56,247 nucleotides of DNA, from the NCBI GenBank assembly GCA_016936395.1, contig JAFGXY010000030.1:1-56247 (forward strand), given 5' to 3'. This DNA comes from Paracoccaceae bacterium (lineage in GTDB: Bacteria > Pseudomonadota > Alphaproteobacteria > Rhodobacterales > Rhodobacteraceae). The notes under the pieces were generated by a model. It was not told the DNA's origin, made no database searches, and saw only the letters and a program-made list of their open reading frames with translations. Below, piece by piece: positions 1-9,185 of this stretch (the first letter of the stretch is position 1; each line of letters begins with the position of its first letter). The position numbers and the translations under genes were made by a program.

Positions 1-815
1 ACAAGCGCCCCGATCACCGTGGCCAGATCGGGCACTTCATCATAAAGCACAAAGCCCCAGAATGTCGCAAACAGCAGGCCGGCATAGGCAAAGGGGGCGA
101 CACTGCCCGCCTCGGCCAGGGTGAAGGCGCGGATCAGGAACAGTTGCGCCACCGTGCCAAGTACGGCGATCAGCGCGAACTGCCACAGATCGGCCGTGGC
201 AACCGGCTGCCACACCCATGGCAGCGTCAGGCTGGTGGCCAAAGTGCCGGTCAGAGCGGCCAGGATCATCGGGGTCCAGGCGCTTTCCATCGGGCCAAGG
301 CGGCGGGTCAGCAGCACGTTGATGGTGTAAAACCCCGCCGAAGCCAGCGGCAGCAACGCCGCGGGTGAAAACACCGACAGGCCGGGGCGGATGATGATCA
401 ACGCACCAATCATCGCCGCCGCCACCCCGGCAATCCGCCGCGGCCCCAGTTTCTCGCCCAGAAAAAGCGCCGCGCCAAGGGTGATCAGGATCGGGTTCAG
501 ATCGGCCAAAGCCGTCGCCTCGGCCAGACCGATGAAGGGCAAGGCGCTGAAAAAGCACACGATCGCGCCCAATTGGCACAGCGACCGGATCAGGTGCAGC
601 AGCGGCCAGCGGGTGCGCAGCATGCCGGGCAAGCGCGGGCCCAGCACCAGCACGACCAGCAGCAATTGCCCGGCAAAGCGCGCCCAGACCACCTGCGGCA
701 CCGGATAGCGGGTCAGCACCCCCTTGGCCGCCGCATCCATGGCCGCAAAACAGAAAATGGCCAGCAACATCAGCCCGATGCCGCTTTTGGTGTCTTTTCG
801 GCTGGGCAGGGGCAT
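1..815 (-). CDS. EamA/DMT-family transporter, 3' end cut by window
   Basis: Inner-membrane permease of the drug/metabolite transporter superfamily; the substrate cannot be read from sequence. The minus strand is open from an ATG at 815 to the window edge, giving about 271 residues beginning MPLPSRKDTKSGIGLMLLA. At least eight hydrophobic helices are visible in the two-repeat EamA pattern, and the first repeat ends with the usual LFLGEKLGPRRIAGV stretch. The family is usually near 300 residues, so only about 30 are missing. A longer overlapping frame on the same strand is Arg/Pro/Gly-rich with no membrane pattern and was rejected. Confidence 0.85.
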   Translation of the reverse strand, partial: MPLPSRKDTKSGIGLMLLAIFCFAAMDAAAKGVLTRYPVPQVVWARFAGQLLLVVLVLGPRLPGMLRTRWPLLHLIRSLCQLGAIVCFFSALPFIGLAEATALADLNPILITLGAALFLGEKLGPRRIAGVAAAMIGALIIIRPGLSVFSPAALLPLASAGFYTINVLLTRRLGPMESAWTPMILAALTGTLATSLTLPWVWQPVATADLWQFALIAVLGTVAQLFLIRAFTLAEAGSVAPFAYAGLLFATFWGFVLYDEVPDLATVIGAL

Positions 816-877
816 GATGGCTTGGTCCTTTGGCCGGGACGCTAGCCTTTGGCGGGGGCTGCCACAAGGGCAGGGGC

Positions 878-1960
878 CTAGTCCTGATCGCCGTTCAACA
901 CGATTTCACCGGCGCCTTCAAGCTGGCGGATGGTGGCGACGACGGCCGACATGGCCGCATCGGCGTCCCTTTCCTTGACCTCGCCGCGCTCGGCCATCTC
1001 TTCGCGCAAGGATTGCGCCAGGCGTTGCGACGTGTTGTCGAGAAAAAACGCCACCACCTCGGCCAGTTGCGGCTGGGCCTGCGCGGCGGTGAAGGCGGTC
1101 ACCAGAACCGGCGCTTCGACCATGCGGACGATCTTTGGCACATCGCGCGGCATGATGCGTGCGGGAATATGGGCAAAGGTAAAGATCGCCCGCCGCACCT
1201 GGTCGGCAAAATCGGCGTCTTCGGCATCTAGCCCTTGCAACACATCATCGCGCGTGGCCGAGGTCGAGACGTTCAGGATCGCGCCCACCCGTTCCACCGG
1301 ACCGGCATCAAAGGCCCGCGCGGGTTGGGCATCCAGTTGTGCCAAAAGTGAAAAGCCGATCCGGCGCACGGTATCGGGATCGACATTGCCGGTCATCGAC
1401 ACCGCATAGGCCACCTTGCGGGCCTTGTCGCCGGGCAGTTTGCCCAGCAGCTCGGCCGCCTTGGGCACCGGCAGTTTTGACAGCATGACGGCGGCCACCT
1501 CAACACTTTCGGCCTGCAGCACCGGCAGGATCCGGTCCGACGGCAGCGAAGTCAGCCGGTCCCACGGGTCGGCCTTGCCCGAGGCCCCCGCCAGCCGCCG
1601 CAACCGGCTGGCGGCAGTGGGGCTGATATGGCCGTCCATCATCGTCAGCGCAGCGTCAATCCCACCGGGAAACGACAGGCCGACCTCTTCAAGCTCGGTC
1701 AGGAATTCTTCGATCACGGCAGACAATGTCGCGCGATCAACCAGCCGCATCTGACCCATCTGTTCGGTCAAGGACGCCTGCATGTGTTCAGGCAGTGCCG
1801 CCACCGGCACCGAGGCCCCTTCCGCCAGCATCAACCGTACGATGATCGCTGCCTTTTCACGCGGCGTCGGATCGCGCCGTTCGCCCGACCGACCCCCGAA
1901 AGAAATGGCGCGCGGCACCGGCGTGATGCGCGCCAAAGCCTGTCCAAACTGATCTGCCAT
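878..1960 (-). CDS. fliG: FliG-family flagellar motor switch protein, divergent
   Basis: 360 residues, the size of FliG, the C-ring protein that couples rotor to stator and sets rotation direction. An N-terminal helical region (about 30-130), a middle ARM-like region (about 135-210) and a C-terminal domain (about 215-355) are recognisable; the C-terminal part has the FliG-like pattern AIFTFAHIPARIMPRDVPKIV and ends with an Arg-Gln-Leu-Glu-x-x-Gly-Glu-Ile motif. The EHPQ motif expected near residue 151 reads ESVE. No other flagellar gene is adjacent, which is unusual for fliG. A CtrA-like half-site lies about 55 bases upstream. It could be a true but diverged FliG or a second FliG-like protein; the symbol is tentative. 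Confidence 0.75.
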   Translation of the reverse strand: MADQFGQALARITPVPRAISFGGRSGERRDPTPREKAAIIVRLMLAEGASVPVAALPEHMQASLTEQMGQMRLVDRATLSAVIEEFLTELEEVGLSFPGGIDAALTMMDGHISPTAASRLRRLAGASGKADPWDRLTSLPSDRILPVLQAESVEVAAVMLSKLPVPKAAELLGKLPGDKARKVAYAVSMTGNVDPDTVRRIGFSLLAQLDAQPARAFDAGPVERVGAILNVSTSATRDDVLQGLDAEDADFADQVRRAIFTFAHIPARIMPRDVPKIVRMVEAPVLVTAFTAAQAQPQLAEVVAFFLDNTSQRLAQSLREEMAERGEVKERDADAAMSAVVATIRQLEGAGEIVLNGDQD

Positions 1961-2011
1961 GTTGTTGCCCCGCCTTGGTCATTCCCGGCCATGGCGGAAC
2001 GATGGCAGAAC

Positions 2012-2019
2012 CCGGTTAA
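2012..2019 (-). promoter_or_regulatory. Candidate CtrA half-site upstream of fliG-like gene
   Basis: On the minus strand the sequence reads TTAACCGG, matching six of eight bases of the TTAACCAT half-site described for CtrA in Caulobacter. It lies about 52 bases before the fliG-like start at 1960, between that gene and the small secreted-protein gene. No second TTAA is found at the spacing of the full TTAA-N7-TTAA box, so this is suggestive only. Confidence 0.35.
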
Positions 2020-2049
2020 CGCGTCCTTACGACGCGCAAGACCCAAGGA

Positions 2050-2211
2050 TCAGGTGGTGGGCGTCAGAATGCACTGGCCCTTGGCCGCATCCCAGACCAT
2101 GCCTTCCTTGCAGGTCGAGGCGGTGATTTCCTTGTGGTCTTGGCACATGGCCATCGACACGGTCGGCAGCAGCACAAGCGCAATGACGGCGGCGGTGATC
2201 TTGGTCTTCAT
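2050..2211 (-). CDS. Small secreted cysteine-containing protein, unknown function
   Basis: 53 residues from the ATG at 2211, chosen because GGACGA lies just upstream and because the protein then begins with a good signal peptide (MKTKITAAVIALVLLPTVSMA). The mature part is only about 32 residues and has three cysteines, including a pattern C-K-E-G-M-x-W-D-x(5)-C. It is probably exported to the periplasm; I do not recognise a function. A possible distant promoter (TTGACG then TATCCT) lies near 2385-2405 on the same strand, with a poor 15-base spacer. The 245 bases between this gene and purB hold nothing else I can support. Confidence 0.6.
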   Translation of the reverse strand: MKTKITAAVIALVLLPTVSMAMCQDHKEITASTCKEGMVWDAAKGQCILTPTT

Positions 2212-2456
2212 CGGTCGTCCTTTCACATGGTTGTCAGTGGCGTCTTGGTGGCAAAGCCTAGGTAAAGGCTTCAACAACACCTTGGGTCGGCAAATCTTGC
2301 CTTGCCGCGGTGCGGAACTGTCATTCCGGTCTCGGCGATCAGGAAGTTCGACGTCCGGCAGGCCGCGGAACAACCATCATTAAAAGGATAGCACGGTTTT
2401 TCCTGCGTCAAGCAAGCAGATCGCACGCCGGCCGCGCTGGCCAGATCACGCTTTTG

Positions 2457-3761
2457 TCATTTGCTGAAAACGCGGGCAAAAATCGTGTCGACATGCTTGG
2501 TGTGATAGCCAAGGTCAAACTTCTCTTCGATCTGCTCGGGGGTCAGGGCGGCCAGCACATCTGCATCCTTCAGCAATTCTGTCTTGAAATCAGCGCCTTG
2601 CTCCCAGACCTTCATGGCGTTTCGCTGCACCAGTCGATAGCTCTCTTCGCGCGAAACCCCGGCTTGCGTCAGCGCCAGCAACACCCGCTGGCTCATCACC
2701 AGACCGCGGAACTGGTTCATGTTGCGCATCATGTTTTCCGGGTAAACCACCAGTTTTTCGATCAAACCGGCCAAACGGTGCAGCGCGAAATCCAGCGTGA
2801 TGGTGGCATCGGGGCCGATCGCGCGCTCGACCGAGGAATGGCTGATGTCACGCTCGTGCCACAGCGCCACATTTTCCATCGCCGGGATCACCGCCATCCG
2901 CACCAGCCGTGCAAGCCCGGTCAGGTTTTCGCTTAGCACCGGGTTGCGCTTGTGCGGCATGGCGGAACTGCCCTTCTGGCCGGGGCTGAAATATTCCTCC
3001 GCCTCCAGCACTTCTGTGCGCTGCATGTGGCGGATCTCGATGGCGATATTCTCGATGCTGCTGGCAATCACCCCCAGCGTGGCAAAGAACATCGCATGCC
3101 GGTCACGCGGAATCACTTGCGTGCTGATCGGCTCGGGCTCCAGCCCCAGTTGCGCACAGACATGCGCTTCCACCGATGGGTCGATATTGGCAAATGTGCC
3201 GACCGCGCCCGAAATTGCCCCCGTTGCCACCTCAGCCCGCGCCGCCACAAGCCGCGCCCGGCCACGCTTCATTTCGGCATAAAACCGCGCGAACGTCAGG
3301 CCCATGGTGGTTGGTTCGGCATGGATTCCATGGCTGCGCCCGATCCGCACGGTATCCTTGTGCTCATGGGCGCGGGCCTTCAGCGCCGCCAGAACCCGGT
3401 CCATCCCGGCCAGCAACAGATCAGAGGCGCGCACCAGTTGCACGTTCAGCGTGGTGTCCAGCACGTCGGAACTGGTCATGCCCTGATGCACGAAGCGCGC
3501 CGCATCGGCGCCCACGATTTCGGCCAGATGGGTCAGGAAGGCGATCACGTCATGCTTGGTCACGGCCTCGATCTCGTCGATCCGGGCCACGTCAAACGGC
3601 ACGTCGCGGGCTTTCCACACCGCTTCGGCATTGGCCTTGGGGATCACGCCGATGGCCGCCATGGCATCGCAGGCATGCGCCTCGATCTCGAACCAGATCC
3701 GGAACTTGGCTTCGGGCGACCACAGGGCAACCATTTCGGGGCGGGAATAACGCGGGATCAT
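2457..3761 (-). CDS. purB: Adenylosuccinate lyase
   Basis: Catalyses two fumarate-releasing steps in purine synthesis (SAICAR to AICAR and adenylosuccinate to AMP). The 434-residue protein has the superfamily signature SSAMPHKRNP at about 265-274, the TSSDVLDT segment near 96-103 and the histidine-containing GRSHGIHAEP segment near 131-140. The start at 3761 (MIPRYSRPEM) is chosen because GGAGG sits five bases upstream; a GTG at 3776 would place that ribosome site inside the gene. It is followed on the same strand by the secreted-protein gene and lies downstream of a GNAT acetyltransferase. Confidence 0.96.
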   Translation of the reverse strand: MIPRYSRPEMVALWSPEAKFRIWFEIEAHACDAMAAIGVIPKANAEAVWKARDVPFDVARIDEIEAVTKHDVIAFLTHLAEIVGADAARFVHQGMTSSDVLDTTLNVQLVRASDLLLAGMDRVLAALKARAHEHKDTVRIGRSHGIHAEPTTMGLTFARFYAEMKRGRARLVAARAEVATGAISGAVGTFANIDPSVEAHVCAQLGLEPEPISTQVIPRDRHAMFFATLGVIASSIENIAIEIRHMQRTEVLEAEEYFSPGQKGSSAMPHKRNPVLSENLTGLARLVRMAVIPAMENVALWHERDISHSSVERAIGPDATITLDFALHRLAGLIEKLVVYPENMMRNMNQFRGLVMSQRVLLALTQAGVSREESYRLVQRNAMKVWEQGADFKTELLKDADVLAALTPEQIEEKFDLGYHTKHVDTIFARVFSK

Positions 3762-3825
3762 CGGGGCCTCCGGCACAGGGAAATTCAGGCTGCCTTAGCG
3801 GCAAGGCGGAACCGAGGCAAGCCAG

Positions 3826-4269
3826 TCACAGCCGCAAGCGATAGCGGATATGGCCATCTTCCTGGCAATAGCTGTCATAAAGCCGCCGTGCCTCTGCGTT
3901 GTCGCGGTCGGTATGCCAATACAGCCGATGCCAGCCCGCCGCGCGACCCAGCGCGATCAGATCCTCGATCAGCGCCCGACCCACGCCTTGCCCCCGGGCA
4001 TCGGGGTCCACGAACAGGTCTTCCAGATAGACATCCTCGCCCAGCACCCAGGTCGAGCAATGCGCATGGTGAAGGGCAAAGCCAAGCGCGCGGTCCTCGT
4101 CAAACGCCATCCGGCAGGTCATCCGGTGGTGGGGGTCAAGGATGCGCGCCCAAGTTGCCGTGGTGATCTGTGGCGCAAGATCGACCTTGTAGAACGCCAG
4201 ATAGGCCGCCCACAGCCGTCGCCATGCCACCTCATCGCCTGCCTCGACATCGCGCAGTGTCAGGCGCAT
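3826..4269 (-). CDS. GNAT-family N-acetyltransferase
   Basis: 147 residues covering one GNAT fold. The acetyl-CoA pyrophosphate loop is clear: VDPDARGQGVGRALI at about 88-101, preceded by the LEDLFV strand and followed by a helix and the Asn-Ala-Glu-Ala-Arg-Arg-Leu-Tyr motif near 124-131 that closes the cofactor site. The substrate is unknown. The ATG at 4269 is preferred to the one at 4275 because GAGGA then lies about seven bases upstream. The gene sits 64 bases upstream of purB on the same strand and may be co-transcribed with it. Confidence 0.85.
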   Translation of the reverse strand: MRLTLRDVEAGDEVAWRRLWAAYLAFYKVDLAPQITTATWARILDPHHRMTCRMAFDEDRALGFALHHAHCSTWVLGEDVYLEDLFVDPDARGQGVGRALIEDLIALGRAAGWHRLYWHTDRDNAEARRLYDSYCQEDGHIRYRLRL

Positions 4270-4348
4270 GTCCATTCCTCTTGGCCAAAATACCCTCGGG
4301 GGGTCCGGGGGGCAGACAGCCCCCCGGCGCGTCCACCAAAGCACAGCA

Positions 4349-5719
4349 TCAGGTCAGCCGTGCCAAAATCCGCGCCCATGACCGGATGCCCTTGTGAAAA
4401 CACTCCAGATCGTATTTTTCATTCGGACTATGGATCTGGTCGTCGTCGCGGCCAAAGCCGATCAGCATGGCGTCCATCCCCAGATAGGTCTTGAAATACC
4501 CTGCAATCGGGATCGACCCACCGCAGCCGACAAAGGCCGCCGGTTTGCCCCATTCGTCCGACAGCGCGCGGCGTGCCGCGTCAAAGGCCGGGGCCTCGAC
4601 CGACATCACGCCCGCCGGGCTGTTGCCATGGCCGTGAAACGTGACCGTGCAATCGGCAGGCAGTTGCGCCTGAACCCAGGCGCGGAAATGGTCGCGCAAA
4701 ACATCGGGGTCTTGCCCCGCGACCAGCCGGAAGCTGACCTTGGCATGCGCCTCTGCCGGCAGCACGGTCTTGAAGCCGTCGCCTGTGTAGCCGCCCCAGA
4801 TGCCGTTCACCTCGGCCGTCGGGCGCGACCACAGCATTTCCAACGGCGTGCGGTCTGCCTCGCCCGCCGGGACCGACAGGCCGACATCGCCCAGAAACCT
4901 GGCGTGATCAAAGGCCAGCGCCTGCCATTGCGCGCGGATGGCATCGGGCAATTCCTGCACGCCGTCATAGAAATGCGGCACCGTGATGCGGCCCTGATCG
5001 TCATGCAGACCGGCAAGGATGCGCGTCAGCACCCGGATCGGGTTGATCGCGGCCCCACCATAGCTGCCCGAGTGCAGATCCTTGTCCGGGCCGCGAATGG
5101 TCAGCTCTTCGCCCATAAGCCCGCGCAGCATGGTGACGATGGCGGGGGTATCATCCTCGAACAGGCCAGTGTCGCAGATCAGCGCGATATCGGCGCGCAA
5201 CTCTTCGGCATTGTCCTGCAGGAAGGGAATCAGGCTGGGCGAGCCGGATTCCTCTTCGCCCTCGAAGAAGATCGTCAGCCGGCCGGGCAAGGTGCCATGC
5301 ACCGCTTTCCAGGCGCGGCAGGCCTCAAGAAAGGTCATCAACTGGCCCTTGTCATCCGATGCCCCGCGCGCGCGGATCACCCGGCCCTTGGTCGTGTCTT
5401 GCACCTGAGGGTCGAACGGGTCGCGGTCCCACAGCGCCAGCGGATCGACCGGCTGCACATCGTAATGGCCGTAAAACAGCAAGTGCTTGTCGCCGGTGCC
5501 GCCATGCCCCACCACCATCGGGTGTCCCGGCGTCGGGCGGGCAGAGGCATCAAACCCCAGCGCCGTCAACTCGGCCACCAGCCAATCGGCGGCGCGGGCA
5601 CAATCGGCGGCATAGGCCGGATCGGTCGAGATCGAGGGGATGCGCAAAAGGTCCAGCAGCCGGTCCAGCGCGTTTGGCAGATCGGCATCAATGCGGGCAA
5701 GGACGGCGTCCAGAGACAT
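4349..5719 (-). CDS. M20-family metallopeptidase (dipeptidase)
   Basis: Cytoplasmic di-zinc aminoacyl-dipeptidase of the M20 family (ArgE/DapE/carnosinase group). The 456-residue protein carries the metal ligands in GHYDVQP (His about 85, Asp about 87), in GASDDKGQ (Asp about 122) and in EGEEESGSPS (catalytic Glu about 155), in the usual order around a dimerisation domain. A late His in the IHSPNEKY segment completes the site. There is no signal peptide. The ATG at 5719 is chosen because GGAAGA lies five bases upstream; in-frame sequence beyond it is Arg/Gln-rich and not protein-like. It is divergent from the secreted-protein gene at 5843. Confidence 0.92.
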   Translation of the reverse strand: MSLDAVLARIDADLPNALDRLLDLLRIPSISTDPAYAADCARAADWLVAELTALGFDASARPTPGHPMVVGHGGTGDKHLLFYGHYDVQPVDPLALWDRDPFDPQVQDTTKGRVIRARGASDDKGQLMTFLEACRAWKAVHGTLPGRLTIFFEGEEESGSPSLIPFLQDNAEELRADIALICDTGLFEDDTPAIVTMLRGLMGEELTIRGPDKDLHSGSYGGAAINPIRVLTRILAGLHDDQGRITVPHFYDGVQELPDAIRAQWQALAFDHARFLGDVGLSVPAGEADRTPLEMLWSRPTAEVNGIWGGYTGDGFKTVLPAEAHAKVSFRLVAGQDPDVLRDHFRAWVQAQLPADCTVTFHGHGNSPAGVMSVEAPAFDAARRALSDEWGKPAAFVGCGGSIPIAGYFKTYLGMDAMLIGFGRDDDQIHSPNEKYDLECFHKGIRSWARILARLT

Positions 5720-5842
5720 GTTGGTCTTCCGTTTCTTTTGACATTGTGAAGTTGAAGCCGACCGTAACAGGATGCAAGCCACTGTCCAGTGGCCGGATTT
5801 TGCGCTAAATCCGCACTTGTAATCTTTGATGGGGGCGACGCG

Positions 5843-6277
5843 ATGCGGATGACGGCGGCACTTTCGATGAGAGCGGCAGTTATTGTCGCCGGGATCATGG
5901 GCGCGTCGTTGGGCGCAGCGCGGCCCGCCGTGGCGCAGCAGACCGTGCCGGCCGAGACCACGATCAATGGCGCGGCCACGGTGACGCTGTATCGGCACCC
6001 GTTCCTGACCGAGGCCGAACTGGCCACCCTGCGGCTGGTCGCCACCGACGCGCAGGCCCTGTCGCTGTTTGTGCCGCGCGGCACGGGCCATGCGGCCTTG
6101 GCGGTCGCGCCGGGCGAAGGCTTTGTGCGCAATGGCACGCCGGTGCCCTCTGCCGTGGCGATCGGCGATCTGCCTGACCTGACAGCGGCCCGCAAAGCCG
6201 CGCTGAGCGCCTGCGACACCGCGCGCCGTGCCAAGCCCGCCTGCGTCGTTGTGCTGGAGGTCGCGCCCGCGCCCTGA
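5843..6277 (+). CDS. Secreted/periplasmic protein of unknown function
   Basis: 144 residues from the ATG at 5843, which gives an N-terminal export signal ending at about residue 31 (GAARPAVAQ). The mature part is Ala/Val-rich, with a short Cys-x(11)-Cys region near the end. No domain is recognised. An upstream in-frame start at 5789 would bury the signal peptide, so the later start is preferred. It lies upstream of hemA on the same strand but is separated by a 276-base regulatory region, so it is probably not in the hemA transcript. Confidence 0.6.
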   Translation: MRMTAALSMRAAVIVAGIMGASLGAARPAVAQQTVPAETTINGAATVTLYRHPFLTEAELATLRLVATDAQALSLFVPRGTGHAALAVAPGEGFVRNGTPVPSAVAIGDLPDLTAARKAALSACDTARRAKPACVVVLEVAPAP

Positions 6278-6403
6278 GCCGATTGCGGCTGCGACACCAT
6301 GGCAAGGCCCGCGGCGCAGGTTGGTGGCAGGTCGGTGGCAGGTTGGTCATGGGCGGACAGCGCCATGAAAAAAACATCGCTTTGTCATTTCGGTGCCATG
6401 CAG

Positions 6404-6428
6404 ATGTCATGGGGCGTCAAAATGACCC
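6404..6428 (+). promoter_or_regulatory. Imperfect dyad in the hemA upstream region
   Basis: GTCAT at 6406-6410 and ATGAC at 6422-6426 form a five-base inverted repeat with an 11-base gap, just upstream of the FNR-type box. It may be an operator for a second redox or light regulator of tetrapyrrole synthesis, but the match is too short to assign to any protein. Confidence 0.2.
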
Positions 6429-6447
6429 CTTCCCAGCACATATTTTC

Positions 6448-6461
6448 TTGATGCACATCAA
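6448..6461 (+). promoter_or_regulatory. FNR/FnrL-type binding box upstream of hemA
   Basis: TTGATGCACATCAA is a perfect match to the FNR consensus TTGAT-N4-ATCAA, centred about 100 bases before the hemA start. In Rhodobacter sphaeroides the oxygen-sensing regulator FnrL acts on hemA through such a site, raising 5-aminolevulinate supply when oxygen is low. The site is seen directly; the identity of the protein that binds it here is inferred. Confidence 0.85.
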
Positions 6462-6553
6462 AGCACGCGCTAGCTGTCCTGCCCAAAGTCAGGGCACGCT
6501 GCGAACCGGCAAGGTTCCGGTACCTCTGGCCCCGACCGTCACGGAGAGATGAC

Positions 6554-7783
6554 ATGACCTACGAAGCCGCCGTCGATACTGCCCTGCAGCGCTTGCATGA
6601 CGAAGGCCGCTACCGGACATTCATTGATATCGAACGGATCAAGGGCCAGTTCCCGCACGCGGTCTGGACCCGTCCCGATGGCAGCAAGAAAGACATCACC
6701 GTCTGGTGCGGCAATGACTATCTTGGCATGGGCCAGCATCCGGTGGTTCTGGCAGCGATGCACGAGGCGCTTGATGCCACCGGCGCCGGGTCAGGCGGCA
6801 CCCGCAACATTTCCGGCACCACCGTTTACCACAAACGGCTTGAGGCCGAGTTGGCCGATCTGCATGGCAAGGAAGCGGCCCTGGTGTTTTCCAGCGCCTA
6901 CATTGCCAATGACGCCACGCTGTCGACGCTGCGCGCGATTTTCCCCGGCCTGATCATTTACTCCGACGCGCTGAACCATGCCTCGATGATCGAAGGCGTG
7001 CGGCGCGGTGGCGGCGAAAAGCGCATCTTCCGCCATAATGACGTGGCCCATCTGCGCCAGTTGATTGCCGCTGACGACCCGGCGACGCCCAAGCTGATCG
7101 CGTTCGAATCGATCTATTCGATGGATGGCGATTTCGGTCCGATCGAGGCGATCTGCGATGTCGCCGAAGAGTTTGGCGCCCTGACCTACATCGACGAGGT
7201 GCATGCCGTGGGCATGTATGGCCCGCGCGGGGCGGGTGTGGCCGAACGTGACGGGCAGATGCACCGGATCGACATGATCAACGCCACATTGGGCAAGGCT
7301 TACGGTGTGTTCGGCGGCTATGTTGCTGCAAGTGCGAAGATGGTGGATGCCGTGCGCAGCTATGCGCCGGGGTTCATTTTCACCACCTCCTTGCCGCCCG
7401 CCATTGCCGCCGGTGCAGCTGCCAGCGTCAAGTTTCTGAAGACCGCCGAAGGCCAGAAACTGCGCGACACCCAACAGCTTCACGCCCGTATCCTGAAGAT
7501 GCGGTTGAAGGGGCTTGGCCTGCCGATCATCGACCACGGGTCACATATTGTGCCGGTGCATGTCGGCAACCCCATCCATTGCAAGATGCTGTCGGACATG
7601 CTGCTGGATGGCTTTGGCGTTTATGTCCAGCCCATCAACTTTCCCACCGTGCCGCGCGGCACCGAACGGCTGCGCCTGACGCCGTCGCCGGTGCATGATC
7701 CGAAGGAAATTGATGCGCTGGTGAATGCGATGGATCACCTGTGGAAGCAATGTGCGCTGAATCGCGCCGAGGCCTCTGCTTAA
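6554..7783 (+). CDS. hemA: 5-aminolevulinate synthase
   Basis: PLP enzyme that condenses glycine with succinyl-CoA to make 5-aminolevulinate, the first step of haem and bacteriochlorophyll synthesis in alphaproteobacteria (C4/Shemin pathway). The 409-residue length is typical. Visible features are the glycine-rich [12 protein letters not shown] loop near 77-88, the IDEVHAVG motif near 203-210 with the PLP-binding Asp, and the Schiff-base lysine at 248 in [14 protein letters not shown] lies just before the ATG. The 5' region holds a perfect FNR-type box, implying oxygen control. Some relatives have a second isozyme, hemT; the FnrL box favours the hemA name. Confidence 0.97.
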   Translation: MTYEAAVDTALQRLHDEGRYRTFIDIERIKGQFPHAVWTRPDGSKKDITVWCGNDYLGMGQHPVVLAAMHEALDATGAGSGGTRNISGTTVYHKRLEAELADLHGKEAALVFSSAYIANDATLSTLRAIFPGLIIYSDALNHASMIEGVRRGGGEKRIFRHNDVAHLRQLIAADDPATPKLIAFESIYSMDGDFGPIEAICDVAEEFGALTYIDEVHAVGMYGPRGAGVAERDGQMHRIDMINATLGKAYGVFGGYVAASAKMVDAVRSYAPGFIFTTSLPPAIAAGAAASVKFLKTAEGQKLRDTQQLHARILKMRLKGLGLPIIDHGSHIVPVHVGNPIHCKMLSDMLLDGFGVYVQPINFPTVPRGTERLRLTPSPVHDPKEIDALVNAMDHLWKQCALNRAEASA

Positions 7784-7899
7784 GCCCCTCTCGCAGGTGC
7801 AAAGGCTCTTGTGCTGTGGTATCGACTCCGTGATACGGGCAAAAACGAGTCGCGAAGAACGCGGCTTTGGGGACACGGTAAGCACATGGGGCAGCGCAA

Positions 7900-9120
7900 A
7901 TGATCGGGCGTTGGACAAAACCAACACCGCCGGAAGTTGAAGGCCCCAAGGGCTTTGACGACTTTGATTTGCGTCTGGGCGATCTTATGCGGGGCGAACG
8001 CGCCACCATGGGGAAATCGCTGCTGGATGTGCAGCGCGAGTTGAAGATCAAGGCCGCCTACATTGCCGCGATCGAAAACGCCGATGTGTCGGCTTTTGAA
8101 ACCCAAGGCTTTGTCGCCGGCTATGTCCGGTCCTATGCGCGCTATCTGGGGATGGAACCGGACGCCGCCTTTGCCCGGTTCTGCAAGGAAGCCAAGTTCG
8201 AAGTCGCCCATGGCATGAGTGCTGCGGCCTCGTCCTCGGTCGTGACTGCCGCGCGCAGCCGCAGCACGCAAGAGTTCCGTGACCCGCTGGCCAACCCGAA
8301 TGCGTCGTTTGTGCCGCGCGGCGAAAGCCTGTTTGCGCAGGTCGAGCCGGGGGCGGTGGGATCATTCGTCGTTCTGGTCGCGCTGATCGCGGCGCTTGGC
8401 TATGGTGGCTGGTCGGTGTTGCAAGAGGTGCAGCGCGTGCAACTGGCGCCGATGGATCAGGCCCCAACCGTGGTGGCCGAGATCGACCCATTGGGCAATG
8501 TCAGCGGGGCTGCCCCCTTGGTGCGCTCGGCGCCGCAGGTTGCGGACGCGCAGGCGATGCAAAGCGGTGACCCGGTTCCGACTCAGGATCAGATGGACCG
8601 CATCACCCGGCGGGAAGCTTTGGATGTGCCGGTGATGGTGGCACGCGATGGCCCGATTGCGGCGATAAACCCGCGCGTGGTGACGGCCCCAACTACGGCC
8701 GACGCCGTGACGGCAGCCGTGGCCGAGGCGCTGTCGGAACCTGACGTACAGGTTGTGGCCGAGGCCAAACCGGGTGTGGAGCTGATAGCCGTGCGCCCGT
8801 CCTGGGTTCAGGTCAAGACGGCGGATGGCACCGTGCTGTTCGAGAAGATCCTTGATGCCGGCGAGCGGTGGTCGGTGCCGATGCTGGAAGAACCGCCGCT
8901 GTTGCGGTCGGGCAATTCCGGTTCGGTCTATTTTGCAGTGAACGGCCAGACCTATGGCCCGGCAGCCCCCGGCCCGCAGGTGGTGAAGAACATCGCCCTG
9001 TCGCCCGAGGCCGTGACCGAGAAGTTCGCCGTCGCCGACTGTACCCAAGACCCGGATCTCAGCCGTATGGCCTCGGCCACCCTTGACCCGGCCTCGGTGC
9101 CTCTGTGCCCCGCGCCCTGA
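7900..9120 (+). CDS. rodZ: RodZ-like HTH membrane protein
   Basis: 406 residues with the RodZ architecture: a cytoplasmic Cro/C1-type helix-turn-helix near 28-95 (LRLGDLMRGERATMGKSLLDVQ and following), one membrane helix near 151-172 (GSFVVLVALIAALGYGGWSV), a low-complexity linker, and a C-terminal beta domain near 285-375 (SWVQVKTADG). RodZ links the MreB cytoskeleton to the membrane and helps rod shape. It lies 116 bases after hemA and 124 before ispG on the same strand; rodZ next to ispG is a common bacterial neighbourhood, which supports the call. Confidence 0.85.
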   Translation: MIGRWTKPTPPEVEGPKGFDDFDLRLGDLMRGERATMGKSLLDVQRELKIKAAYIAAIENADVSAFETQGFVAGYVRSYARYLGMEPDAAFARFCKEAKFEVAHGMSAAASSSVVTAARSRSTQEFRDPLANPNASFVPRGESLFAQVEPGAVGSFVVLVALIAALGYGGWSVLQEVQRVQLAPMDQAPTVVAEIDPLGNVSGAAPLVRSAPQVADAQAMQSGDPVPTQDQMDRITRREALDVPVMVARDGPIAAINPRVVTAPTTADAVTAAVAEALSEPDVQVVAEAKPGVELIAVRPSWVQVKTADGTVLFEKILDAGERWSVPMLEEPPLLRSGNSGSVYFAVNGQTYGPAAPGPQVVKNIALSPEAVTEKFAVADCTQDPDLSRMASATLDPASVPLCPAP

Positions 9121-9185
9121 CCGGGTGTCGGCAGGCGGCGTTGACGTAATCCTGCAATCTGTCCTGTGACACAATCGCCTTGGCA

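Noticed and set aside
40..867. A 275-residue minus-strand reading frame
   Set aside because: Gly/Arg/Pro/His-rich with no domain pattern; the same strand in another frame encodes a clear EamA permease that runs off the window edge.
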